Numbered from the stretch's first letter, positions 36,533 through 46,299 are shown. The stretch is DNA of 64,000 bases from Janthinobacterium rivuli (GCF_029690045.1 NZ_CP121464.1:2542001-2606000); one strand, 5' to 3'. Numbers and translations: made by a program. The notes: generated by a model from the letters alone, not told the origin.

Positions 36533-37970
36533 TCAGGTGGTGCTGTGACTGTTTTGCGCGGGCGGACCAATGACGAGGGCGCCGCGCTGGAGTGGATCGA
36601 GGTTGCTGAGACATAAAACTTGCGCGCCGTCGTCGGCCGCCGCCTGCCGTGCCATGGCCAGGGCGGCCAGCGTCGTGACGGCGCCGCACTGGCCGCATGC
36701 GGCGCCGACGCCCAGCACCTGTTCGCCCAGGTCCAGCTGGGGCAAGAGGGCGCCAGCGCACTGCATCAGTTCGAGCATGCGGTTGGCGCGCTGGTCGGTA
36801 TCGGCGCTGACCAGCGCGATGCCGGCCGTCGCCTCGTCGCCAGCCGCCGCCAGCGCCTGCCTGCCCAGGTCCGCCAGCATGTTCTTGTCGGCTGCTCCCC
36901 GCTGGCTGGCGCCTTGCGGCAGTTCGCCCGTGGCGGCGCGGTGCAGCAGGACTGGCGCCGGCTCGTCCAGTGGTGGCGCCGCGCCTGGGATATCCAGCAG
37001 CAGGCCGGCCGCGCCTTCGCCGGGAATCTGTCCATTCGTCTGGCTGGCGCTGAACAGCTGCTCCTGGCTCGCCAGGACATGCACGCGCAGCTCGCCCAGG
37101 TGCGAATCGCAGGCCAGCACGATGGACAGGCAGGGCGGCTGCGGCGGCGCCGCGTGGCCGGCAAGCTGGTTCAACAGGGCAAACGGCGCCGCTTGCCGGG
37201 TGGCCGGCTCGGTGGGCGGCAGCAATTGCTGCGCCGGCCACCCCTGTTCGCGCGCCAGATGGCGCAGCCAGGCGTCGCCGGCCTGGTGCTGTGCGGCGTT
37301 CCACGAGGCCGGCATCAGCAGGTGCAGCCGCAGCATGGGCAGCGCGCTGGCTGGCGAGGCCGGTGCACCTGCGGACAGCGCATGCTGCAGGGCTTCGTCC
37401 ACCAGTTCGGCCAGCACCACGGCGCCCAGGGCCAGCGCGCGCAAGTCTTCCGGATTGAAGGGAAACGGTTCGCTGGCCAGGCCGGCCTGCGGATGCTCGC
37501 GCAGCCAGGCGGCCAGCAATTGCTGCTGCAGCTCTTCGTCGATGCCGTCCACCCTGGCGCACAGCAGGGGATAGCCGTCCGCATCGAGCAACTGGCCGTC
37601 GAGCGCGGGACGGCATTGGCGCGAGCGCATGGCGGCCAGCAATTCTGACGGCGTGGCGCCGCCCGGCATGCGCAGGCTGGCGGCCACGATATGCAGCGGC
37701 ACCGCCGCCGCGGGAGGTGTCGCCGCCTCGGCCTGCAGGGGCGCGGCAGGGCCCGGCGCCGCCAGGGCTGGCCCGGCCAGCAGCCTGGCCAGCACTTTTT
37801 TACCCAGCCACAGCATGAATAGCAGGGCCAGCGGCAGCGCCAGCATGGCGCCGGCCAGCTCGCCCGGCGTCGGCATGCGCGTGCTGTCGCGCCAGTAGGC
37901 GATGGCGCCCGTCCAGCTCAGCGCAAAGACGGACACGGTCAGCAGGCAGCGTCGCAACCAGGGGGCGCAT
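36533..37970 (-). CDS. T6SS-linked membrane protein of unknown function, start region possibly frameshifted
   Basis: I do not recognise a named family. The main frame (from a TTG at 37957, 474 residues) has two N-terminal hydrophobic segments (CLLTVSVFALSWTGAIAYW and LAGAMLALPLALLFMLWLG), then an Ala/Pro-rich stretch and a soluble C-terminal domain. The latter has a thiolase-like feel (GAACGQCGAVTTLAALAMA, LSNLDPLQRGALVIG), which I treat as a guess. The TTG lacks a ribosome-binding site. The best site, GGAGGAG, is 7 bases before an ATG at 37970 that is one base out of frame; a run of five C after it (37965-37961) being four would give MRPWLRRCLLTVS in frame. It lies between PAAR and tssM. Confidence 0.7.
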
Positions 37971-38001
37971 CAGCGGGCTCCTCCGCATATGGGCAGGGTC
38001 G

Positions 38002-38271
38002 TCATGCCTGGTCGGTGGTGGCTTGCTGGCTGGCGATCAGCAGCGCCCCGCAGCTGGTCTTGTCGCCGTGGCGCGCCACGGGCTTGCCATCGACGATGAG
38101 GCTGGAGTCGCCGCTGACGATGGGGCACACGCCATGGCCGGGCAGGGGACAGGCGACCTTGTCGCCGACCCGCGCCATGCCGATGCCGCCGCTGTCGCTC
38201 ACCGCCGATGCTTCCAGCACGGTGCCGCCATGCGATGTCTTGTCGCCTAATCTGATTACCGGACCCGCCAT
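38002..38271 (-). CDS. PAAR-domain spike tip protein
   Basis: PAAR proteins sharpen the VgrG spike tip and can carry effectors. This 89-residue protein is a PAAR domain alone: it starts VIRLGDKTSHGGTVLEAS, then ARVGDKVACPLPGHGVCPI, then KPVARHGDKTSCGALLI, with the His and Cys positions that bind zinc. It has no toxin extension, so it is a general tip rather than an effector. It lies 11 bases after the M15 peptidase gene. Confidence 0.95.
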   Translation of the reverse strand: MAGPVIRLGDKTSHGGTVLEASAVSDSGGIGMARVGDKVACPLPGHGVCPIVSGDSSLIVDGKPVARHGDKTSCGALLIASQQATTDQA

Positions 38272-38282
38272 ACGCGCTCCCT

Positions 38283-39140
38283 TCAGTGTTTTTTCATGAC
38301 GCCGGGCAGGCGCAGTTCCGTATGCCCGAAATCCATCATCTTCCAGCGTCCGCCCCAGGTCATGCCGACCGATTCGGCCACTTCGCCATACAGCTGGTAG
38401 CCGCGCATGGCCCACGGATCCTTCTCGGAAATGACCAGCTTGCCATTGCGCAGGAAGGCGCAGTCGGCCGCCAGGCCGTACTGGTGCCAGCTTTGAAAGG
38501 CGGCCGCGTTGCTGACGTTGGGGCCCATGCCGGCCAGCATGTCTTGCCGCTCGGGACTGCGGTAGCCTTCCAGCAGCGCCATCTCGTAGCCATGTTTTTC
38601 CTTCATGATCTTGAAGACCAGCAGCAGGCGCTGGGCGTATTCCACATTCAGCAAGGTCCAGTTGCGGCTGGCCGATACCAGCAGCGGACGCTCCTGGCGC
38701 ACTTCTTCCGTGGCAAACACCAGCGGCGGCAGGTCGACGGGCGGCACCAACTGTTCGCCCTGCAGCAGGCTGGCCACCTGCGTATTCATTTCCCGCGTCG
38801 ACACATCGTAGGCGCCCAGCATGGATTTGCTGTCGGCCATCAGGGCCAGCAGGGTCGGCAGGCTGATCGCGGCCACGCCCGCGAGACACAGCAGGTAATG
38901 ACGGCGCAGCAGGTCGGCCGTGCGGGCCCACAGCGTGGCGCCGCGCAGTCCCAGGCTGGCCATGCCCGTCTGCCGGCGCCTGGCCACGCGCTGCAGGCAG
39001 GCGGCGAGGCGCTGCTCCGCGCCATCGACGGCGTGCAGCACAAAATCGCGCCCGGCAGGAAACAGGATCAGCCAGCTGATCAGGCATGCCAGGATGAAAT
39101 ACAGCGCTACCGCGAGTAGGAACACGCTAACCTCAATCAA
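38283..39140 (-). CDS. M15-type peptidoglycan peptidase, TagX-like
   Basis: The 285-residue protein has two membrane spans (residues about 4-27 and 82-102) and a C-terminal M15 peptidase domain. The expected zinc ligands are SWHQYGLAAD (His219, Asp226) and MDFGHTEL (His273). Family members cut peptide links in peptidoglycan. Acinetobacter TagX, a membrane-bound T6SS-linked L,D-endopeptidase, has a similar layout and helps the apparatus pass the cell wall. I infer the same role from its place as first gene of the PAAR-tssM-tagF-tssA operon. Confidence 0.85.
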   Translation of the reverse strand: MIEVSVFLLAVALYFILACLISWLILFPAGRDFVLHAVDGAEQRLAACLQRVARRRQTGMASLGLRGATLWARTADLLRRHYLLCLAGVAAISLPTLLALMADSKSMLGAYDVSTREMNTQVASLLQGEQLVPPVDLPPLVFATEEVRQERPLLVSASRNWTLLNVEYAQRLLLVFKIMKEKHGYEMALLEGYRSPERQDMLAGMGPNVSNAAAFQSWHQYGLAADCAFLRNGKLVISEKDPWAMRGYQLYGEVAESVGMTWGGRWKMMDFGHTELRLPGVMKKH

Positions 39141-39345
39141 TAAATGTTTGGCTGCGGGGAACGGTGCTGTCCATCAGGGAAAACAGGGAAGCGATGGATA
39201 TTGCCTGGAAGTATATCTTACAAAACTGATAATTAAGGGGGGCTTTTTTCAATTGTGCGGGGGGTGCGCACTGTTGATTTTATGGCACGCGTCATGATTT
39301 TGTTGAATAGCGTAAAGTCTTGCAAATATTACAGGAGCGCACATT
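39141..39345. other. Divergent intergenic region between the tagX-like and effector operons
   Basis: This 205-base AT-rich gap must hold promoters for both directions. I see a G-run/T-run stretch (39237-39250) and several TTG-containing hexamers but no pair at proper spacing. AGGAG at 39333-39337 is the ribosome-binding site of the TTG-started gene on the right. Confidence 0.4.
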
Positions 39346-40143
39346 TTGCGAACTCATGACGATAGCCCCCGGCTCCCGGCCCGGCCCAGCCTGTTGACCC
39401 AGGCGCAGCAGGCGGAGGCCGACCGTAACCGCATCCTGACCACGCTCGAGGGTGGCAGTACCGGCTCGCCCGTCAGGGCCAGGCGCGGCAGTCTGGCGCT
39501 GCGCGGGGGCATGGGCGCGGTGGCCGCGCTGCTGCTCTTGTTGGCCGCTGGCATCTGGCTGGGCCAGCGCGGAGAACGGGCTGGCGACGACGCTGCGCCA
39601 GCTGCGCCGCTTCCCCTGCCCGCCGCCACCGCCGCACCCGCCGCCGTGGCGCCGCCGGCCGTCGCCAGCATCCATGACGAGGCGCCGCCCGGCGCGGCGG
39701 CACCGCAGCAGAGCCTGAGCGAGATGCTCGATGCCAGCGCGACCGCCACAGCCGCCACGGCCGCTGCCGGGAAAGCGCGTGCCGCGCATCCCGACGATGT
39801 GCTGAGCAAGGCGCTGGAAACGCCATCGCCGCCACCGGCTGCCGTGAAACCGGCGGTCAAGGCCCCCCGTCCTGCAGCCAAAAAGCCACCGGTGAAAGGG
39901 CCGGCTGCCACGCCCGCGCGCCGCGCCGAAGACAGCGATGTCGCCCTGCTGTCGGCCCTGCTGGCCCACACGCAGGCCGCGCCAGTGCCGAAGAAAACCG
40001 CTTCCGGCCTGCGGACCCAGTTGCAGCAATGCGCGGCGCTCAAGCGCGACGCCGCCGTGGCGTGCCGCGCACGCGCCTGCCAGGGCCATGCCGGCAACGC
40101 GCAATGCAAGGCCGGGCAAGCTGCCGCGAAAGGCGGAAAATGA
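39346..40143 (+). CDS. Single-span membrane protein with Ala/Pro-rich linker, ahead of vgrG
   Basis: No known family is evident. The start is a TTG with AGGAG eight bases before it, giving 265 residues. A cytoplasmic N-terminus is followed by one membrane span (residues about 54-73, GGMGAVAALLLLLAAGIW), a long Ala/Pro/Lys linker, and a C-terminal part (LLSALLAHTQ, QLQQCAALKRDAAVACRARA) with four cysteines. The layout resembles TonB- or ExbD-like periplasm-spanning proteins only in general shape. Its stop overlaps the vgrG start as ATGA, so it belongs to the effector operon. Confidence 0.7.
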   Translation: MRTHDDSPRLPARPSLLTQAQQAEADRNRILTTLEGGSTGSPVRARRGSLALRGGMGAVAALLLLLAAGIWLGQRGERAGDDAAPAAPLPLPAATAAPAAVAPPAVASIHDEAPPGAAAPQQSLSEMLDASATATAATAAAGKARAAHPDDVLSKALETPSPPPAAVKPAVKAPRPAAKKPPVKGPAATPARRAEDSDVALLSALLAHTQAAPVPKKTASGLRTQLQQCAALKRDAAVACRARACQGHAGNAQCKAGQAAAKGGK

Positions 40144-43037
40144 GTGCCGCCAGCGCCGATCAGGTCAACGCTTCGCTGGCTGGTTTCAGCAGCGTGACGC
40201 GGCTGTATGAGCTGTCGCTGGACGGCGGCGAGGGCGGGACGTCACAGTGGCTGGTGGAAGCGTTTGTCGCCGACGAGCAGTTGCAGACCGTGGGCGCGCG
40301 CGACATCATCGTGCTGTCCACGCAGGCGAATGTGGCGCTGGCGCCGTTGCTGGGCAAGCCGGCCGCGCTGCACGCCAGCCTGGCCGATGGCACGCGCACG
40401 CAGTTTTCCGGCTATATCAGTGCTGCGGCCATGCTGGGCAGCGATGGCGGACTGGCCCGTTTCCGGCTGCGCCTGACGCCGTGGCTATGGCTGTTGAGCC
40501 AGGTACGCAACAGCCGCGTCTGGCAAGACAAGAGCGTGATCGAGATCGTCGACAGCGTGTTCCAGGCGTACGCGCCGCAAGCCGACTGGCGCTGGAGCGG
40601 CGACACGGGACCGTTCATGGCCGAGGCGCAGCCGCGCAGCTATTGCTGCCAGTACCGCGAGTCGGACCTGGCTTTCGTCACGCGCCTGCTGAGCGAAGAA
40701 GGTCTGGCCTGGCGTTTCGAAGAACATGAGGGCGGCCATTGCCTGGTGCTGTTCGCCGACAGCAGCGCCTTGAGCGCGGTGCCGGAAGACGCCAGCAGCG
40801 CGCAAGGCGGCGGCATCCGTTTTCATGGCGCGCGGGCCATGGAGCAGGCCGATTCCATCCAGGCGCTCAGCCGGGCGCGCGTCTTGCGCACGGCGGTGGC
40901 GAGCGTGCTCAGCTACGATTACAAGGCCAAGAAAGCCGTCAGCGCCAGCGTGCCGACGCGGCTGGCGCCGGGCGGAAAAAACGCGCCCGCGCTGGAAAGC
41001 TATGACACGCCGGGCCAGTATTTCTATGCCAGTGCGGCCCAGGCCGAACGCTACGCCTTGCTGCAGATGCAGGCGATCGAAGCGCGCGGCGAGCGCTGGC
41101 AGGCGCGTTCGACCGTGCGCACCTTGCGTGCCGGCACGCGCTTTACCCTGACGCAGGGACCGCTGCAGCAGGATGGCGCCGAGGCGCCGGCGCTGGTGGT
41201 GCTGCGCGTGTGCAGCGTGGGCGTGAATAATCTGCCGGCGCCCGCGCGGCAGGGCCTGGCTGAACTGTTCGGCCCCATCCCCGAATTGCTGCAGGAAAGC
41301 CTGGCTGGCCAGGCGCTGGCGCCGCGCGATATCGCGCAATTCCAGCAAGTGATCGCGCAGGCGGCCGAGAGCGGCTATGCCAACCATATTGAAGCGATCG
41401 CGGCCGATACGCCATGGCGCCCCGTGCATGACGGCGGCGACGCGCGCCACCACCCGAAACCGACGGCCTGCGGCAGCCAGAGCGCCATCGTCGTCGGCGC
41501 CGACGGCGGCACCAGCGCCAGCGGCGGCAGCGAAATCCATTGCGACAAGCTGGGCCGGGTGCGCATCCGTTTCCACTGGCAACTTAACGGCAGCGCCACC
41601 TGCTGGGTGCGCGTGGCGCAGCGCTCGGCCGGCGGCGGCATGGGCAGCCAGTTCCTGCCGCGCATCGGCCAGGAAGTGCTGGTGCAATTTCTGGAAAACG
41701 ATATCGACCGGCCCATCATCGTCGGCGCCCTGTACAACGGGCAAGGCGAGGGCGGCGTCGCGCCCACGCCGGGCGGCATCACGGACAAGCCCGCGGACGC
41801 CAGCGTCTTCGAACCGGCGCGCGACCATGCGCCATCGGCGCAGGGCAACGTGGCCGGCGGCAACAGCCCGCTCTGGCATGGCGCGGCTGGCGGCAGCGCT
41901 GGCCACCGCAACGGCGCGGCGCAATGGGGCATCCGCAGCAAGGAATTCGGCGCCGCCGGCTCCGGCTCTGGCTACAACCAGTTGCTGTTCGACGATACCG
42001 ACCAGCAGGGGCGCATCCAGCTCAAGAGCAGCCATGCGGCAAGCGAACTCAATCTTGGCCACCTGATCCATGCGGCCGACAATTACCGGGGCAGCCTGCG
42101 CGGCACGGGCGCCGAGCTGCGCACGGACGCTTACGGTGCCGTGCGGGCCGGTGCCGGCCTGCTCATTTCCAGCTACCTCGTCAACCACGACGCGCAGGCG
42201 CGCGATCCGGCTGGCGACAATGCACCGGGCATGGTCTTGCTCAAGCAGGCAGCCAAGCTGGGTGCAACCTTCAGCGCCGCCGCCGTCACGCACAAGACGG
42301 TCGCGTATGCCAGCCACCTGGGCCCGGCCAAGGCGAATGCCAGCGTGCTCGACGAAAAGGCGGCGCCCTTGCCGGCGTTCCTGACCAGCGTTTCCGGCAT
42401 GCTGAGCCAGGAAAATACGGCCGCCGCCAGGCGCGACGCGGCGGGCAAGCCGACCAGTCCCGGCGACGACAAGCTGCCGCACAGCAGCGACGCCATCATC
42501 GCCATCGCCGCCCGCGCCGGCCTGGGCGTGCTGGCGGGCCAGGATATCCAGCTGGTCAATGGCGAAACCACCTCCCTGATGAGCGGCCAAGACACCCAGT
42601 TCGTCGGCGGCGGCCAGTTGCGCGTGCACAGCGGCCAGGCCATCGGCGCGCTGGCCGGCGTCGTCAAGGCGGGCGAGAACAATATCGGCCTGCAACTGAT
42701 CGCCGCCAAACAAGCCATCGACCTGCAGGCGCAGGCCGACGTGCTCAACGTGCAGGCGCGCGAGGAAGTCAATATCGTCAGCGCCGCCGCGCACATCGAC
42801 TGGGCGGCGGCCAAGAGCATCCGCCTGTCGACGGCGGGCGGGGCGAATATCACCATCGAGGGCGGCAACATCACCGTGCAGTGCCCGGGCAAGATCACGG
42901 TGCATGCCGGCAAGAAGAGTTTTGACGGGCCATCCCGTGCAAGCTATCCACTGCCGGTAATGCCTCGCAGTATTTGCAAGGAATGCCTGTTAAATGCGGC
43001 CAGGAGCGGCTCGCCCTTTGCCGCGAAGGGGGAATGA
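40140..43037 (+). CDS. vgrG: VgrG (TssI) spike protein, leader of the Tle1 module
   Basis: The 965-residue spike protein has the gp27-like part (QPRSYCCQYRESDLAFVTRL), the OB-fold (DKLGRVRIRFHWQL; QEVLVQFLENDIDRPIIVGALYNG) and a DUF2345-type beta-helix ending TIEGGNITVQCPGKITVHAG. A short tail (CKECLLNAARSGSPFAAKGE region) replaces a toxin domain; this Cys-containing tail is common in VgrGs that load a lipase through a DUF4123 adaptor. The ATG at 40140 overlaps the gene before by ATGA, and its stop overlaps the adaptor start likewise. Confidence 0.93.
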   Translation: MSAASADQVNASLAGFSSVTRLYELSLDGGEGGTSQWLVEAFVADEQLQTVGARDIIVLSTQANVALAPLLGKPAALHASLADGTRTQFSGYISAAAMLGSDGGLARFRLRLTPWLWLLSQVRNSRVWQDKSVIEIVDSVFQAYAPQADWRWSGDTGPFMAEAQPRSYCCQYRESDLAFVTRLLSEEGLAWRFEEHEGGHCLVLFADSSALSAVPEDASSAQGGGIRFHGARAMEQADSIQALSRARVLRTAVASVLSYDYKAKKAVSASVPTRLAPGGKNAPALESYDTPGQYFYASAAQAERYALLQMQAIEARGERWQARSTVRTLRAGTRFTLTQGPLQQDGAEAPALVVLRVCSVGVNNLPAPARQGLAELFGPIPELLQESLAGQALAPRDIAQFQQVIAQAAESGYANHIEAIAADTPWRPVHDGGDARHHPKPTACGSQSAIVVGADGGTSASGGSEIHCDKLGRVRIRFHWQLNGSATCWVRVAQRSAGGGMGSQFLPRIGQEVLVQFLENDIDRPIIVGALYNGQGEGGVAPTPGGITDKPADASVFEPARDHAPSAQGNVAGGNSPLWHGAAGGSAGHRNGAAQWGIRSKEFGAAGSGSGYNQLLFDDTDQQGRIQLKSSHAASELNLGHLIHAADNYRGSLRGTGAELRTDAYGAVRAGAGLLISSYLVNHDAQARDPAGDNAPGMVLLKQAAKLGATFSAAAVTHKTVAYASHLGPAKANASVLDEKAAPLPAFLTSVSGMLSQENTAAARRDAAGKPTSPGDDKLPHSSDAIIAIAARAGLGVLAGQDIQLVNGETTSLMSGQDTQFVGGGQLRVHSGQAIGALAGVVKAGENNIGLQLIAAKQAIDLQAQADVLNVQAREEVNIVSAAAHIDWAAAKSIRLSTAGGANITIEGGNITVQCPGKITVHAGKKSFDGPSRASYPLPVMPRSICKECLLNAARSGSPFAAKGE

Positions 43038-43975
43038 TCATGCGCGAAAACGATGGCGGGACCCCCGCGTGTGGTTTGCAGTTGCTTGCGCTGCTCGATC
43101 GTCCTGCTCTCGACAAGGGGGAGTCCCTCTACAGCTTGATTGATGGTGCCAAGTTGGATGGTGTGGCCCGTATCCGCTTGCCTGGCGATCACAGCGTTGA
43201 GTTGTATTCCCTGTTGGGTGAATTGGCTGAGCCGGACGCCCTGTACGCTGGCCCGATATTGTTGCGGCATATGCAGCGCGAGAAATGTCCCTTGCTCGCC
43301 AAATTGCTGTGCACTGCCGGCAGCGCCCATTTTATGTCGCTGATTGTTTCTGGCCAGCCCCTGCAGCAATTGTTAGAACGGCTGACCTGGTTGACAGAGG
43401 TGGTGCACGATGACGGTACCGAGTGGATCATGCGCTACTACGATCCGCTTATCCTGCCGCACTGGCTGGACGTGCTGGAAACGGCGCAGCGCAAGATTGC
43501 ACTCGCAGGCATCACGGGCTGGTTGTACAAGGACGTGCGTGGGGTGCCACAAATTGTACATGGCGAGAAAAATGAGGCGCCTGCCCCGCCTGGCAGTGAA
43601 TGCATGCTTTTGACGCAACATCAGTATCTCGAACTGATGCATAGAGCAGCGCCGTACATGCTGATGAAGCAAATGGAGAGCGATGATCCGCAGGCGCTCG
43701 ATGGTTTGCCTCCGGATCAGCGCTACGACTTTTTTTTTGAACAACTGGGCAGGGCGCAGGCATATGGATTAAGTTCGCCCACAGACTTGAAAAGTTACTG
43801 CATGTTGTCGCTCATGTTAGGTGCCGATTTTCATCTGGCGCCACTCGCCGCCATCGCTTTGCAGGCCGAAGGAACGGCGCAGTCTTTCAGTGACCGGATC
43901 CTGGCCTGGACTCCTGGGCAATGGGCTGCGCTCGAAGAAGTTTCCGCTTCCAATATGAATGCGATCCCGACATGA
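43034..43975 (+). CDS. DUF4123 effector adaptor/chaperone (Tap/TEC type)
   Basis: DUF4123 proteins load effectors on their cognate VgrG. From the ATG at 43034, which overlaps the vgrG stop and follows AAGGGGG, the protein has 313 residues. The domain's usual parts are seen: LQLLALLDRPALDKGESLYSL at the start, GPILLRHM, and DGTEWIMRYYDPLILPHWLDVL. Its place between vgrG and the Tle1 gene indicates that it serves the lipase. Its stop overlaps the lipoprotein start by ATGA. Confidence 0.9.
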   Translation: MIMRENDGGTPACGLQLLALLDRPALDKGESLYSLIDGAKLDGVARIRLPGDHSVELYSLLGELAEPDALYAGPILLRHMQREKCPLLAKLLCTAGSAHFMSLIVSGQPLQQLLERLTWLTEVVHDDGTEWIMRYYDPLILPHWLDVLETAQRKIALAGITGWLYKDVRGVPQIVHGEKNEAPAPPGSECMLLTQHQYLELMHRAAPYMLMKQMESDDPQALDGLPPDQRYDFFFEQLGRAQAYGLSSPTDLKSYCMLSLMLGADFHLAPLAAIALQAEGTAQSFSDRILAWTPGQWAALEEVSASNMNAIPT

Positions 43976-44634
43976 AAAAACTGGCCTCCATCGTGTTGTG
44001 CCTATTTATTTTGGCCGCTTGCGATTCCAGGGCGAAGGAAGAACGCTTGCAACAGGAATTAAACGAGAAAACCTTCACTACGACGTCATATAACTACACA
44101 CCTTACGATATTTATTCGATCGCATTCAAGGGCATTTCACTGCCATTCAATGTCGATGAAGCGCCCAGCGGTGGTTCCATTTTTTTTCGCGACGCAAGCG
44201 AGGCGGAAATGGACAATGGTGAAAAAGTCAGTTTCAGCAGTGGAAATTGCTGTTTCATCTGGGATAGTCCTGTGGATAAACCGCTACGCGTGCGCGTGGT
44301 CTGGAGCGTGGTTTTCGATACGACCTACCACGATGGAAAATCGAGTGTCGACTATGACGAACGCACTTCCAGGATGAGTGCTCCTGGAAGCCGCTGGTGT
44401 CAGGCTACTGTTGACATCCTGCCCGCCAAAGGGCCCGAGCGCCCAACCATCGTGCTTTTGCACTTTCTTGCCGATGGTACGGTTCAGGCACATCTGGGCA
44501 CATTCAAGACGCAGGCGCCGCTTGCTGCCGAGCAGGTAAAACTGCATTCGGCGCGCCTTCCCCAAGGCCAGTTCTGCAAGCAGGAAATCGAGAATCCTTT
44601 TTATGGCATACCGCGGACACCCCACAGGGAATAG
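43972..44634 (+). CDS. DUF3304-type lipoprotein, putative Tle1 immunity protein
   Basis: The 220-residue protein has a lipoprotein signal (MKKLASIVLCLFILAAC) and then the DUF3304 pattern: YNYTPYDIYSIAF, GGSIFF and SSGNCCFIWDSP with paired cysteines, then PLRVRVVWSVVF. A periplasmic lipoprotein beside a lipase effector fits the immunity role known for Tle1 partners, as the lipase attacks membranes from the periplasm. The start at 43972 overlaps the adaptor's stop by ATGA, and Tle1 follows after three bases. Confidence 0.85.
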   Translation: MKKLASIVLCLFILAACDSRAKEERLQQELNEKTFTTTSYNYTPYDIYSIAFKGISLPFNVDEAPSGGSIFFRDASEAEMDNGEKVSFSSGNCCFIWDSPVDKPLRVRVVWSVVFDTTYHDGKSSVDYDERTSRMSAPGSRWCQATVDILPAKGPERPTIVLLHFLADGTVQAHLGTFKTQAPLAAEQVKLHSARLPQGQFCKQEIENPFYGIPRTPHRE

Positions 44635-44637
44635 ACC

Positions 44638-46281
44638 ATGAGCAATCCAACGATACGCCGGCTTAGCGACGTCACGAAGAGTGAGCGGCTTGCGCGAGGA
44701 ATTTATCGCAAGGAACTGGAGAAATGTGCGAAGGAGTCGGATTGCCGAAAGCCCGTCTGGATCAGTTGTTTTTTTGACGGCACTGGAAATAATTTCAAAA
44801 AAGATGGCAATGGCTCGCTGGCTTCGTCGAAGGTAAAGTACAGCAATATTGCGAAATTGGGAAAATTTGCGCATACGGCCGAAGATGAAAAAAACAAGAC
44901 CTACGCGATATATGCGCCAGGGGTCGGCACGCCGTTTCCAGAGGTTCAGGATAGTGGTGATGGAATCGATGGGGCGCTCGGCATGGCATCTGCTGCAAAA
45001 GGGCAGGCCCGGATCAGCTGGATGCTGAAGGAGTTCAAGATGCGGGTGGACAAACACATGCCGCATGTAAATCAAATCAATGTTGCGGTGTTTGGCTTCA
45101 GTCGGGGGGCAGCCCAGGCACGGGCCTTTGTGCGTCAGTTGGCTGGACAATGTTATCAGCAAGGAGATGGACTGATCTGGACCAAAAGTGGCGGATTTAT
45201 TCAGCCGCGTCTGGTGATCTACTTCCTCGGCATTTTTGATACCGTGGCCTCGGTGGGGTTTGGCGGCAGTCGCCTTGAGTCCGATCTCAAATATTACCTG
45301 GGGCCTGTGTGGGGGGGCGTGATGTATTTGGCGGACGAGGGCGGCCATGCGGAATGGGCCGCCGATCTGCGTATTCCACCATACGTGCGCTTCTGCGAAC
45401 ATTATGTCGCAGCGCATGAAGTACGGGAGAAATTCCCATCCGATTCTATTCGAATCGATCAGGCCACTGACTCAAACTGCCGGGAAACCCTTTATCCCGG
45501 GGCCCACTCCGACGTGGGCGGCGGGTATGACGACATGAATCAGGAAGGACGCTCAAACGAGTTGTCGCGCATTCCGCTGTGCAATATGTATCTGTCGGCA
45601 TATGCGGCGGGGGTGCCGTTCAAGTCTCCCGAAGAGGTTCTTCAGGATTATGGCTCGCTGTTTAACATCAGCAGCGAATTGCAGGGATGCTTCGACACCT
45701 ACATGAAGCACGTCAGCGCAGACAAGCGGCTCGAGAAACAAGTCATCAGCCACATGAACAATTACTATCATTGGCGCTGGGGGCGCACGGAACGCCAGCG
45801 CGCGGCGCGCAAAGAACGCGAAGCCATCATCGCAAAGGGGCAGTCCGTCATGTATGCCACGCCGGATAAATACATGACCACGACGGACAGCGAATGGGAA
45901 CGCGACGTGCAGAACATCGCAGAAAAGAAGACAGGTTTTTTTCGTAGTGCCACGGAACCGCTGGAAGACGCGATCTACGATGCCTGGAAAGGCAAGCTCC
46001 GAAAGTCGATGTCGGTTGCGGAGCGGACTTTATTTGACAAATTCTTCGATCGTTATGTGCATGATTCTGTTGCGGGATTCAAGAATCAGATGACTGACGC
46101 CAGTATCGGCTTTGTTGAAGCCAGTCGCTGGTCCCGAAACCGGCAGTATTTCATGGGGAAACGGGGCAAGAAATATCTTTATTGGCGATATGAGGGTTCA
46201 AAACCGGAATTGGGCGGCGTAAAAGAGGCGATGCTGGTGCCGAAAGAAGCGTCGGCAGGTGGCGATACGGCGATAGCCTAG
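44638..46281 (+). CDS. tle1: Tle1-family phospholipase effector (DUF2235)
   Basis: Tle1 proteins hydrolyse membrane phospholipids of rival cells. The 547-residue protein has the alpha/beta-hydrolase parts: CFFDGTGNN (residues 44-52), the nucleophile elbow GFSRGAAQ with Ser155, LGIFDTVASVG with Asp201, and YPGAHSDVGGGY with His290, giving a plausible catalytic triad. The C-terminal 200 residues are unassigned and probably hold the membrane-binding module. Base composition is more AT-rich than the T6SS core, which suggests a separate origin. Confidence 0.93.
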   Translation: MSNPTIRRLSDVTKSERLARGIYRKELEKCAKESDCRKPVWISCFFDGTGNNFKKDGNGSLASSKVKYSNIAKLGKFAHTAEDEKNKTYAIYAPGVGTPFPEVQDSGDGIDGALGMASAAKGQARISWMLKEFKMRVDKHMPHVNQINVAVFGFSRGAAQARAFVRQLAGQCYQQGDGLIWTKSGGFIQPRLVIYFLGIFDTVASVGFGGSRLESDLKYYLGPVWGGVMYLADEGGHAEWAADLRIPPYVRFCEHYVAAHEVREKFPSDSIRIDQATDSNCRETLYPGAHSDVGGGYDDMNQEGRSNELSRIPLCNMYLSAYAAGVPFKSPEEVLQDYGSLFNISSELQGCFDTYMKHVSADKRLEKQVISHMNNYYHWRWGRTERQRAARKEREAIIAKGQSVMYATPDKYMTTTDSEWERDVQNIAEKKTGFFRSATEPLEDAIYDAWKGKLRKSMSVAERTLFDKFFDRYVHDSVAGFKNQMTDASIGFVEASRWSRNRQYFMGKRGKKYLYWRYEGSKPELGGVKEAMLVPKEASAGGDTAIA

Positions 46282-46299
46282 CAGAAACGGGCTTTGCCG

